Shown here piece by piece: positions 24,217-32,076 of a stretch of 32,585 nucleotides of DNA; within the stretch, counting starts at the first letter, position 1; the number at the start of each line of letters is the position of its first letter. The stretch lies in contig JAUVEU010000028.1 in NCBI GenBank assembly GCA_030594645.1, positions 1 through 32,585 on the forward strand. The letters are read 5' to 3'. The position numbers were made by a program, and so were the translations under genes. A model generated the notes under the pieces. The model had not been told where the DNA came from and did not search any database. It saw only the letters and a program-made list of their open reading frames with translations. Origin of the DNA: Candidatus Aegiribacteria sp. (GTDB taxonomy: Bacteria; Fermentibacterota; Fermentibacteria; Fermentibacterales; JCC-6).

Positions 24217-24876
24217 CTACAGCTTCCGTACAGCGGTCACGACATGGTTCAGCATTATCCATTTGAGGCCGAGTTTACGTACACAATTTTCAAGAAGGAA
24301 GCAGCCAGGGAAGGGGAAAGGGGAGATCATGAATCGGTCTTTGTTTACGATGGTGAAGCCTGAATCGTGTATTTGAGAGGCAAGTTCGCTGAGACTGAGC
24401 AGGGAGTGAATACTGCCACGCAGGAAGTAACCCAGCCGCACTCCTGTTCTTACAACAGCAGGGACAACGTCCGAAATTATAAGTCCACCCCCCGGCATGA
24501 GTACTCTCCTGCATTCATCAAGGAATTCAGCTGTATCTGTGATGTGCTTGAGTAAGGAGGTACATGTTATCAGATCTATTGAACGGTCAGGAAAGGGCAG
24601 GCAGAGCCCATCGGCCTGTACGCACAGAGGAACAATGGCTTTTGTCCATTTCAGGTAGTCGAAGTCAATGTCCAGAGCAATTGCGGTTTCCAGCCTGAAT
24701 TCACCGGCGAGACATGTCAGCAGCCGGCCATCTGCTGCACCAATATCAAGTATTCTGTCTCCCTCCGATACGCCGAGTATCCTGCACTGTTCAACAAGAA
24801 CCCCAGCGCGGCGCTGATGGCCGTAGAACTTGATCGTACTGGTTTCGCGATCGTCCAGATAAGTATCGCGTCTCAA
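24217..24876 (-). CDS. Class I SAM-dependent methyltransferase
   Basis: 219 residues; TTG start at 24876, 3 bases after the stop of the upstream deacetylase gene. Rossmann methyltransferase: motif I ILDIGAADGRLL (~42-53), the acidic residue after strand 2 in ALDIDFDYL, and motif IV/post-IV DLITCTSLLKHITD followed by RRVLMPGGGLIIS. The substrate is not evident. Coupling with an XrtA-type deacetylase suggests a methylated sugar or lipid-linked glycan (inference). Confidence 0.87.
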   Translation of the reverse strand: MRRDTYLDDRETSTIKFYGHQRRAGVLVEQCRILGVSEGDRILDIGAADGRLLTCLAGEFRLETAIALDIDFDYLKWTKAIVPLCVQADGLCLPFPDRSIDLITCTSLLKHITDTAEFLDECRRVLMPGGGLIISDVVPAVVRTGVRLGYFLRGSIHSLLSLSELASQIHDSGFTIVNKDRFMISPFPFPGCFLLENCVRKLGLKWIMLNHVVTAVRKL

Positions 24877-24879
24877 GGT

Positions 24880-25692
24880 TCAGCAACCAAAAACTTCGTT
24901 GAGAGGTGCGAAATCGTAATCCGTGAGAAGTCTTTCCAGCTTTTTAGCGCAGGAATCCAGCTTGATGTAATGTGCAAATTGAGCCCTCCACTGAAATCGG
25001 AGTCTCGGGTGACCGGGATCAAGTTCCCAGGGATGGATGTAAAATGTAACTGGAGAGTTTCTTCTCTCGGAGGCTCGAAAATTTGATCTTGTCAGCATGT
25101 AAGGGTAGAGCCGGAACCATGCACCTCCGCTCATCGGAATTGTGAGACCGCTGATCTTCCGTACGGGTAAGGGAACAACTTTTAGACATCCACATGTAGT
25201 CTCGATTACTTGTGGTTGCAGGTCGAAGCCCGGTATACCGTATCTCCAGTATTTGACAGGAAATATACTGGAATCGAATTTTACTTTAAGATTCGCAAGA
25301 ATGTCATATACCCACATAGTGTCTCTGTCTACCGAGAAGGATGGAGCCCTGTACGACAAAACTGGTTTACCAGTGATATCGGAAAGCACTTCCAGTGACT
25401 TAGCTGTCTCGGTGGCGAATTGAGCTTTTGTCATGCGGGATACAGGTGTATGTGACCAGCCATGGCAGCCTGTCTCATGCCCCAGCTCCGATAGCATTCT
25501 GACCCGTTCAGGGTGCTTCTCTGCGAGTGAACCGAGCCAGAAAAAGGTTGCACGAGTATCGTATCGTTCCAGTATACTGCTGATCCGGTCAAGTCCAAGA
25601 TCGAGTCTTTCCTCGAGAGAACCTTCCCGTTCGCTTTTCAGAGGGATTCCGTGATACCACTCTTCGACGTCAACAGTAAATGCATGCTTCAT
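24880..25692 (-). CDS. XrtA-type (DUF3473) polysaccharide deacetylase
   Basis: 270 residues. NodB-type deacetylase: TVDVEEWYHG near the N-terminus (catalytic Asp and metal Asp equivalent), GHETGCHGWSH (metal His pair, ~72-82), SYRAPSFS (~113-120), and the C-terminal YIHPWELDP region that marks the DUF3473 branch found in exosortase-A (PEP-CTERM) exopolysaccharide loci. It removes N-acetyl groups from an extracellular polysaccharide. ATG at 25692, with no clear ribosome site. First gene of a pair with the methyltransferase. No exosortase or PEP-CTERM protein is seen in the window. Confidence 0.88.
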   Translation of the reverse strand: MKHAFTVDVEEWYHGIPLKSEREGSLEERLDLGLDRISSILERYDTRATFFWLGSLAEKHPERVRMLSELGHETGCHGWSHTPVSRMTKAQFATETAKSLEVLSDITGKPVLSYRAPSFSVDRDTMWVYDILANLKVKFDSSIFPVKYWRYGIPGFDLQPQVIETTCGCLKVVPLPVRKISGLTIPMSGGAWFRLYPYMLTRSNFRASERRNSPVTFYIHPWELDPGHPRLRFQWRAQFAHYIKLDSCAKKLERLLTDYDFAPLNEVFGC

Positions 25693-25707
25693 GAAAGGGT
25701 ATTACTC

Positions 25708-25765
25708 CATCTGCAATATTGTCCTGAAGATCGTCTGAGAGTTTCCTATACGATTGAATATCTTA
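25708..25765. repeat. Intergenic repeat, long form A
   Basis: This stretch (CATCTGCAATATTGTCCTGA, then AGATC and further to GAATATCTTA) resembles 29150-29205 at about three quarters of positions with a few small gaps. Both lie a short way before a TAAGTGCCGCAAGTG motif. A shorter, weaker match (TATCTACAATATGTCCGGAA) occurs at 30717-30736. The 214 bases 25693-25906 hold only these repeats; no gene is seen. Confidence 0.55.
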
Positions 25766-25882
25766 CTAAAAAAGATAATACCGATGGTTATACTGTCCCG
25801 TCAATGTCATGTACTTCGGGTATTCGGGAGGCAGTATATCTGTCAGGGATATGTATAAATAATTCCACATTTCTCTATCGGA

Positions 25883-25899
25883 TAAGTGCCGCAAGTGAC
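25883..25899. repeat. Intergenic repeat motif TAAGTGCCGCAAGTG, copy 2
   Basis: TAAGTGCCGCAAGTGAC, identical in its 17 bases to copy 1. It starts 8 bases downstream of the stop codon of the minus-strand secreted protein gene at 25907-26485. Confidence 0.7.
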
Positions 25900-25906
25900 G
25901 ACCCTA

Positions 25907-26485
25907 TTATATAGCAGCCTTGATCCTGCCCCATGTGATATGCTCAAGAGTGTTCGAAGTGTAGCTTAACTCAATATCGTCGATGTACCAGTAATGAGCG
26001 TCAGTTGCAATGATATGAAATGCGAATTGAACTGTTTTGCCAGACCATGAAGCATCAAGGGTTTCAGTCTGCTCATACCATTCAAAACCGGTATAGGTAC
26101 CAGCATCATTTTCGCTCCAGAGTACTATCCAGTTACCGCCGTTGATGTCTCTGACTTCGGTAAAGGCATCTCCATTATCCACCTGGACAAAGTAGTTATA
26201 ACTGCCGCTCCACCACCAGGTGAAATCGAATTCACCTGCTGCCGGAAGGGTAAACTCAGGTGTGATGGCTCGAGTATCATGTGGCCACGGCGCATGGTAG
26301 TTGTACTGCAGGCTGAAGTCACCGGTGTGAGCCTGGTATTCATTGTCATACAGGGCCCAGTTGGCAGTACCTGTTATGGTCCAGTCACTGATGTTTCCAT
26401 CTTCAAAGCCATCCGTCCAGATTATCTCGGCAAATGAAATTGAGGTACATACAACCAGGAAAGTCAATACAAACTTATTCCGCAT
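25907..26485 (-). CDS. Secreted choice-of-anchor-J / MAM-like lectin-fold protein
   Basis: 192 residues; ATG at 26485 behind GAGGAGTAAAGT. Signal peptide MRNKFVLTFLVVCTSISFAE. The mature part is one jelly-roll domain of the choice-of-anchor J/cleaved-adhesin type: DGFEDGNISDWTITGTANWA at the start, HTGDFSLQYNY, a W-rich core strand (FDFTWWWSGSYNYFVQVD) and YWYIDDIELSY at the end. These domains bind carbohydrate or partner proteins on the cell surface. A short tail TWGRIKAAI follows the domain and is not part of it; it may be a sorting or anchoring tag (guess). Divergent from the S41 gene; the 270 bases between them are AT-rich without visible gene. Confidence 0.8.
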   Translation of the reverse strand: MRNKFVLTFLVVCTSISFAEIIWTDGFEDGNISDWTITGTANWALYDNEYQAHTGDFSLQYNYHAPWPHDTRAITPEFTLPAAGEFDFTWWWSGSYNYFVQVDNGDAFTEVRDINGGNWIVLWSENDAGTYTGFEWYEQTETLDASWSGKTVQFAFHIIATDAHYWYIDDIELSYTSNTLEHITWGRIKAAI

Positions 26486-26755
26486 ACTTTACTCCTCAAG
26501 ACTGCGTTATTGCATATTGTTTTCATTGTGATCGCCTGCTGAAATTCACTGAACATGTATGGGGGCCGTAGTTCTATGTCAAAAATGATAATACCGCAAA
26601 CAATTCTCCCCTGTCAACAGCATCACAAGCCTGTTTGTTCCCTTAAGGTTAACCTGGCATCGAACGATATTTGTAAATATATACCGATTCTGATTATAAT
26701 TTGCTGAATAATAAAGGTTATTGTAATATCTGCTTCTCTCTTTGAAGGGGGATTC

Positions 26756-29143
26756 ATGTCTGCAGTATGGTTTATGCCGGTTTTACTTGTTGCGCTAACG
26801 GGTGCTGCTCCTGACAATATGGGTTTTGAGGTAATGGATGATGAAGGTCTGATGCCCCTGAACTGGATCCTTGAGGGTCAGGGTTACTCCGGGTGCAGTG
26901 ATTCCGTAGTGGTGTTCAGCGGGGATCGGTCACTCAGGATTGAATACATGGAGTCAGGCAGCCTCTTCGGTTCTGTCTCGCAGTACATTCCTTTCGCTTT
27001 CCAGGGAGATTCAGTCACAATGGCCGTTTACCTGCGCAGCAGGGATATGGGAGATAAGTCTTTTGCTGGTCTGTCCCTTGATCTGTACGATACTCAGGGC
27101 GATGCAGTGTGTACGGAGTACATGTATCTGGAAGAGTTGCAATCTGATACAGACTGGCAGCGATTTGAGATAACGATGGAGAACAACATCTTTGGAGACA
27201 CACTGGAACTGGGTGTGTATCTCATGGGACCCGGTACGATATGGGTAGATGACCTGGAACTGCTACTGGACGGGGAGTCTGTTTCGGAGGCAGTGGAGCG
27301 CGGTCTGCCCGGTGCGCAACTGGATCATGAATTCGACTCCGGGTCCGGCCTTGAATTCGAAGAAGTTGATGATTTTCAGATTGAGTCGCTGGTACTGCTG
27401 GGAAAGGTGTGGGCCTTCCTGAAGTATCATCATCCGCAGATAGGCAGAGGAGATGTAAACTGGGATTATTCCCTTATGCGAATACTGCCTTCTGTACTTG
27501 AGGTATCAACGGAGTCAGAGCGGCAGCAGACGCTCCTGGATCTTGTGAACGGTCTTGAACCGGTTATTGCCGTAGAATGCTATATGCCCGAACCGGAGGA
27601 GATCCGTCTGAGCCCTGATCTTTGCTGGATAGATGGTTCTGAAGTCGGTACTTCGCTTGCCTCTGCACTCTGGAGTGTTTACGAGGGACGCTATCAGGAA
27701 ACTCACTACTATGTTAGGGAATCACAGTACTCCACATTCAGCGAATGCAAATACGGGGAAATGGACATACCGGATACGGGATTCCGATTGCTTGCTCTGT
27801 ACAGGTACTGGGGGATTATAGAGTACTTCTTCCCGTACAGGTATGCCATCGATGGAGACTGGGATGATGCCCTCCGGACATATGTTCCCGTACTAATTGC
27901 TGCTGATACACCACTTTCCTACCAGCTGGCTCTGCAGAAACTTATTGTTTCCATCGGTGATTCCCATGCGAGCATCTGGAATGAACCTGACGCTCTGCGG
28001 GAGTTTTACGGTAACCTCTATGCTCCACTTTCCATCGCGCGAGTGGAAAACCAGTGGGTTGTTACAGGTTACACTCATGAATCTGCTGTTACTTCCGGAA
28101 TTGAGCTGGGTGACGTGATTGTTTTCATAGACGGTCAGCCTGTTGCTGACAGGACAGAAGAGCTGTACCAGTATGCAAACGGCTCAACAGAGAGTTCACT
28201 CTACGAACTGCTTGGCAGTAAGATGCTCAGGGGAAACGGAGATACAGTTACTCTTACCGTTCAGAGAGGCAATGACACTCAGATAGTGACGATCCCCAGA
28301 ATGGAGTACGACAATATGGACAGTGGACTTAAAAACCGGCCTGCGGCAGGTGACGGTCCATATACCATTCTGGATGACGGAACTGGATATCTCTACGCCG
28401 GTATGCTTTCAAGAGGTGATGTAGAAGAGATGAAAGAGGAACTTCAGCATTCGGACGGTCTGGTTCTGGATTTGCGGGATTACCCTGGAGAGTTCGTGAT
28501 ACATGATGTGGCTGATTTTATCCTGCCTGAGGAGACAGTGTTTACTCACATGACCTTCCCTGATCACAGCAATCCGGGTACTTTTGTATGGGAAGAACCT
28601 CTTCATACAGGCGGAGGCGATTCTTCTGCCTACGAAGGCAAAGTCGCAATCCTGATTGATGAAGGCTCTCTTAGTTTAGCTGAGTTCACTGCTATGGCCT
28701 GGAGACTTGCACCGGAGGCATGTGTGTTCGGCAGCCCCACCGCAGGAGCGGATGGCAATATTGTACATGTTTCTCTGCCGGGTGGCGTTAACACATTCTT
28801 CACAGGACTCGGAGTCTACAATCCCGACAGAAGTGAGACTCAGAGGGTAGGGATTATTCCTGATGTTGAAGTAAGACCAACAATTGAAGGATTGCAGGCA
28901 GGCAGGGATGAGGTGCTTGAAGCCGCACTGGAATGGCTGCATTCAGCGGAATCCAATCAGCCGGTAAATACAGAAGCAGACCGGGTCAAAGCCATGGAAC
29001 TCTATTCTATGGCCCTCAGGCTGGAAGAACAACGGGACTACGAGACCGCCATGGAATACTATCGGCAATCACTGGCGCTTCATGAAGATGAAACCGTCAG
29101 AGCAGCTTATTTCAACTTGCTGGCAACCATAGGACCAATGTAA
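26756..29143 (+). CDS. Secreted S41-family peptidase with N-terminal binding domain, PDZ and TPR
   Basis: 795 residues; ATG at 26756 behind GAAGGGGGATTC; signal peptide MSAVWFMPVLLVALTGAA. Residues ~20-185 are a carbohydrate-binding-like jelly roll ending IWVDDLELLLDG. An S41 helical region (FLKYHHPQIGRGDVNWD, YRYWGIIEYFFPYRYA) precedes a PDZ domain (~430-520: SAVTSGIELGDVIVFIDGQP). The peptidase core has DGLVLDLRDYPG, the nucleophile segment DEGSLSLAEFTAMAWR (second Ser) and GSPTAGADGNIVHVSLPGG, then GIIPDVEVRPT and GRDEVLEAALEWL. The Ctp lysine is absent as in tricorn-like S41 members. A TPR-like pair of helices closes the protein (MELYSMALRLEEQRDYETAM). It probably cleaves exported or cell-envelope proteins. 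Confidence 0.87.
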   Translation: MSAVWFMPVLLVALTGAAPDNMGFEVMDDEGLMPLNWILEGQGYSGCSDSVVVFSGDRSLRIEYMESGSLFGSVSQYIPFAFQGDSVTMAVYLRSRDMGDKSFAGLSLDLYDTQGDAVCTEYMYLEELQSDTDWQRFEITMENNIFGDTLELGVYLMGPGTIWVDDLELLLDGESVSEAVERGLPGAQLDHEFDSGSGLEFEEVDDFQIESLVLLGKVWAFLKYHHPQIGRGDVNWDYSLMRILPSVLEVSTESERQQTLLDLVNGLEPVIAVECYMPEPEEIRLSPDLCWIDGSEVGTSLASALWSVYEGRYQETHYYVRESQYSTFSECKYGEMDIPDTGFRLLALYRYWGIIEYFFPYRYAIDGDWDDALRTYVPVLIAADTPLSYQLALQKLIVSIGDSHASIWNEPDALREFYGNLYAPLSIARVENQWVVTGYTHESAVTSGIELGDVIVFIDGQPVADRTEELYQYANGSTESSLYELLGSKMLRGNGDTVTLTVQRGNDTQIVTIPRMEYDNMDSGLKNRPAAGDGPYTILDDGTGYLYAGMLSRGDVEEMKEELQHSDGLVLDLRDYPGEFVIHDVADFILPEETVFTHMTFPDHSNPGTFVWEEPLHTGGGDSSAYEGKVAILIDEGSLSLAEFTAMAWRLAPEACVFGSPTAGADGNIVHVSLPGGVNTFFTGLGVYNPDRSETQRVGIIPDVEVRPTIEGLQAGRDEVLEAALEWLHSAESNQPVNTEADRVKAMELYSMALRLEEQRDYETAMEYYRQSLALHEDETVRAAYFNLLATIGPM

Positions 29144-29149
29144 GTACAT

Positions 29150-29205
29150 CATCTGCAATAATGTACTAAGAAGATCCCGACATTTGCCATACGGTTAAAT
29201 ATCTT
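29150..29205. repeat. Intergenic repeat, long form B
   Basis: Counterpart of 25708-25765, starting 7 bases after the stop of the S41 peptidase gene. It runs through ATACGGTTAAATATCTT, as compared with ATACGATTGAATATCTT in form A, and is followed after ~24 bases by copy 3 of the TAAGTGCCGCAAGTG motif, against ~118 bases in form A. Confidence 0.55.
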
Positions 29206-29228
29206 GTCTGAAATGATGAAATCATGGG

Positions 29229-29245
29229 TAAGTGCCGCAAGTGGC
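29229..29245. repeat. Intergenic repeat motif TAAGTGCCGCAAGTG, copy 3
   Basis: TAAGTGCCGCAAGTGGC, followed by GTCCGACCCC, which matches the ATCCGGCCCC after copy 1. It lies 16 bases downstream of the stop codon of the minus-strand gene at 29261. Confidence 0.7.
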
Positions 29246-29260
29246 GTCCGACCCCATGTT

Positions 29261-30676
29261 CTAGTCTATCAGAACAACTCTTCTGGATGAAGTGAAACCA
29301 TCCGAGCTAATGGTAACTATGTATGTTCCTGAGGGTTTGTCAGCGGAGTCCCAGCTGAAAGTCCCATTATCTGCAGAAAAGGATCTGTATACTTGACGGC
29401 CGGTAAGGTCGAAAATGCGAAGAGTCGCAGATTCTGCAAGGCCTTCGACCGAAATGCTGAGCCTCTCCGAGAATGGGTTGGGGAACACCCTGAGATAACA
29501 TTCAAGCGGCGGGGCAGACGAGTCGCCGATAGATGTCAGCGAGTCTCTGGACACGAACTCCAGCTCCGGATACTCCGCATCGGTTCCTTCCTCAAGCCAT
29601 GCTATCCAGTAGCCGTCCTCGACGCTGCAGACAGCAATGTTACCCTCTAATACAAGACCCGTGCCAGCGCGGACAATATGGTCGAAGCCATTCCAGACAT
29701 TCAGGAAATGCCTGCACCTTATTTCGTCGTTCCGATACCAGGCAAGGAGCAGCCCCTCGTCGTCAGGATTACATGACATGGCACAGGGATTGCTGTTGTC
29801 GGGATAAGTCCATGAGTAAGCTTCCGTGGAGACCGGTGCCGGTTCCGAGCAGTTGTAGCTGGAGAAGTGATCGGCACCCCATTCGTCCGCCCAGAGGAGC
29901 AGTCCTCTGTCGGAGCAGCTGCCCATGGCCATAATAAAGGGGTCGCAGGGGAGTGTATCAGGGGTTGAGGTCAGCGTATCGCAGAGAAGGTAAACAGGGT
30001 CTATGGGCGGGTTGTGCGAAAGGGTCATGAGCATTGTGTATCCCGGATAGCCCCAGCCGCCGCCGGTAAACTTGTCCGTGGCGAATATGGCTCGACTGTC
30101 CTGGCAGGCAACCGGTCCAACCATCCTGAAGGGGAAATATTCCGATGCGTCTTCCGGAGGGTATGGTGTTTCCTCGTAGAGGAGTGTGCCAAGATCTATC
30201 TGAGCGGAATTGATGCTGTAATCCTGCATGAACCAGTAGAAGTCAGTTCCGCTGCTTAAACAAGTGTAATAGTATCCTGCGATAAGGCCGTCATACAGAG
30301 GATGATGGTGCCTGATGAGACCGTACTGCGCGTACTCCGTGTATGTTCTTTCGAAAGACACCTGGTCCTGCGCATCAAGAAGTAAAAAATCCAGAGAATA
30401 GAGAGTATCGGTACAGAAGGTGTCCAGGGATGTGATCAGCATTACGTTCGGTGTGTCAGTATCATCCAGGCATATGGCTACAGAAGCCATTGTACAATCG
30501 TAGAATGTTGCCTCGGCGACAGGGGTGGTTCCCTCATATCTTGCTACTCTTGCATCGCCGGAGCCATCTATCCAGCTCACATAGAGATAGTCATTTCCTA
30601 TGAAGTTCAGAGGAGCTATGTCGACATTAGCCGCACAAACCCCGACCAGAAGGATGGTCACCAGCCACTTGATCAT
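29261..30676 (-). CDS. Secreted protein with sorting domain, function unknown
   Basis: 471 residues. The ATG at 30676 (MIKWLVTILLVGVCAAN, a signal peptide) has TTAGGAGAATTAAC before it and is preferred to one 9 codons upstream. The long middle part has repeated short strands (YLYVSWIDGSGDARVARY, GLLLWADEWG, GLLLAWYRNDEIRCRHF, GYWIAWLEEGTD), suggesting a beta-propeller of sialidase/BNR shape, with many cysteines for disulfides. The last ~80 residues are a type A sorting domain (VFPNPFSERLSISV, LRIFDLTGRQVYRS, PSGTYIVTI). No enzymatic motif seen. It shares this C-terminus with the proteins at 1-453, 10171 and 12223. Confidence 0.8.
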   Translation of the reverse strand: MIKWLVTILLVGVCAANVDIAPLNFIGNDYLYVSWIDGSGDARVARYEGTTPVAEATFYDCTMASVAICLDDTDTPNVMLITSLDTFCTDTLYSLDFLLLDAQDQVSFERTYTEYAQYGLIRHHHPLYDGLIAGYYYTCLSSGTDFYWFMQDYSINSAQIDLGTLLYEETPYPPEDASEYFPFRMVGPVACQDSRAIFATDKFTGGGWGYPGYTMLMTLSHNPPIDPVYLLCDTLTSTPDTLPCDPFIMAMGSCSDRGLLLWADEWGADHFSSYNCSEPAPVSTEAYSWTYPDNSNPCAMSCNPDDEGLLLAWYRNDEIRCRHFLNVWNGFDHIVRAGTGLVLEGNIAVCSVEDGYWIAWLEEGTDAEYPELEFVSRDSLTSIGDSSAPPLECYLRVFPNPFSERLSISVEGLAESATLRIFDLTGRQVYRSFSADNGTFSWDSADKPSGTYIVTISSDGFTSSRRVVLID

Positions 30677-30740
30677 GTTAATTCTCCTAACTGCCCCATA
30701 CAACGCTGATTATTTCTATCTACAATATGTCCGGAAGAAC

Positions 30741-30836
30741 AATTCGACATGTCCTGTTCTGTCGAATTTCCTTTCTTAACTGACAATATTACGGTAATCA
30801 TGCCCGGTCAATGTTCTTTGTCCTGTTCTGTGGACA
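30741..30836. promoter_or_regulatory. Two dyads with a shared TGTCCTGTTCTGT core in a divergent intergenic region
   Basis: AATTCGACA (30741-30749), 10 bases, TGTCGAATT (30760-30768) is a perfect 9-bp inverted repeat. TGTCC (30819-30823), TGTTCTGT, GGACA (30832-30836) is a second. Both contain TGTCCTGTTCTGT, 69 bases apart. They sit between a gene running left (30676) and one running right (30930), so they may be operators or leader hairpins. The remaining bases of 30677-30929 are AT-rich and hold no gene. Confidence 0.4.
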
Positions 30837-30929
30837 GAGTACCTGTATTTAACAGAATATGTATATTTTATTCTATATTACGTTATTGTGTAAATCTTTC
30901 AAGTAACGTCCTGTCCCGAATGGATTGAA

Positions 30930-32069
30930 ATGGTTAAACAGGCAGAATCACAGCGCTACATAAAATTACTGCGATATACTGTTTACTTTTTTATCATATC
31001 TGGTTTGATAGCGGGCTTCTTAATGGGCGTCGTAAGGAAAAACGCTAGCCCTGAAGTTAAAGTAATTATCGAATGGATCTTTATCATTTTCGAGAATGGG
31101 ATTCGATCGATTACCACGATTGTCGGATTCTATTTAACTATCAGATTTATTAAAACCTCCAAAGGAAAGATATCCAAATTCAGATTGATCAGTTTTGCCA
31201 GTTTTTCCATTTCATTCATATTCTTATACCTGATCCTGCCATTCATACTGCGATTTACGGAATTCTATGTTGCTTTGATGCCATTTCCCTGGGCATCTTT
31301 GCCATTTCAAGCGCCGATAACAGGTGCTCACCTGACTGTTTCCCTGACTAAAATTCTGGACTGGAACGGAGTTGTTATTACACTCTGGGTATTTTACATA
31401 TACCAATTAATAGCATTGATCGGGACGATATTCTTAGGAAGACGATGGCATTGCAGTATGCTGTGCACATTTGTCGGTGCTCATGCAGAAGCGTTTGGAG
31501 AAGCATTACCCTTAATCCCTCATAATAAAAAGCGTCCTCGATCCAAGGCAGTCCATCCAAAGATGCGTACAATTCTCTTTCTGTTTCAAATCTTTATGAT
31601 CGTCGTCTGTCTGGCCCTGATGGCTGCCTGGGGAATGTATTTCTTTGCGGGGACTGTGATTATACCAGTGAAGATACTGATCAGTATCGAAAGAATGAAA
31701 TACCTGATTTTTGAATTGTACCTGATGATATTTTTCATGCTGTTTGTCGGAGCAAGGTCTTACTGTTATTACTGTCCTGCCGGTACCCTGCTTGGTGTTA
31801 TTGGTAGAATCGCTGGACAGCAGATTACCACCGGACTTACGAAATGCAACAGCTGCGGATTATGTAATGATGTTTGCAAGATGTCGATTGACATAATGAG
31901 CAAGGCAAAGGCAGGTGAGCCGGTAAGAACTATAAACTGTGTGGGGTGTGGAGTCTGTGTTGAAACCTGCCCAACCGGTAACTTGCAGTTCACTACGATC
32001 TTCTTAACAGGATATCGAAACAGAAAAGCAAGATCTTTACTCAGGACAGATTATCGAAATGAACCTTGA
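30930..32069 (+). CDS. NapH/CcoG-type membrane 4Fe-4S polyferredoxin
   Basis: 379 residues with about six membrane helices (for example YFFIISGLIAGFLMGVV, FSISFIFLYLILPFILRF, IFMIVVCLALMAAWGMYFF). Two cytoplasmic Cys pairs of the NapH/NosR/YccM family are present: C175-x3-C179 (HCSMLC) and C279-x2-C282 (SYCYYCPAG). Two classical 4Fe-4S motifs follow: C306-x2-C309-x2-C312-x3-C316 and C337-x2-C340-x2-C343-x3-C347. Members carry electrons between the quinone pool or a periplasmic enzyme and cytoplasmic donors. The partner enzyme is not in the window, so its pathway is open. Ribosome site not evident (ATTGAAATG); an alternative start cannot be excluded. Lower GC than its neighbours, possibly a transferred gene. 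Confidence 0.85.
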   Translation: MVKQAESQRYIKLLRYTVYFFIISGLIAGFLMGVVRKNASPEVKVIIEWIFIIFENGIRSITTIVGFYLTIRFIKTSKGKISKFRLISFASFSISFIFLYLILPFILRFTEFYVALMPFPWASLPFQAPITGAHLTVSLTKILDWNGVVITLWVFYIYQLIALIGTIFLGRRWHCSMLCTFVGAHAEAFGEALPLIPHNKKRPRSKAVHPKMRTILFLFQIFMIVVCLALMAAWGMYFFAGTVIIPVKILISIERMKYLIFELYLMIFFMLFVGARSYCYYCPAGTLLGVIGRIAGQQITTGLTKCNSCGLCNDVCKMSIDIMSKAKAGEPVRTINCVGCGVCVETCPTGNLQFTTIFLTGYRNRKARSLLRTDYRNEP

Positions 32070-32076
32070 TTTCATA

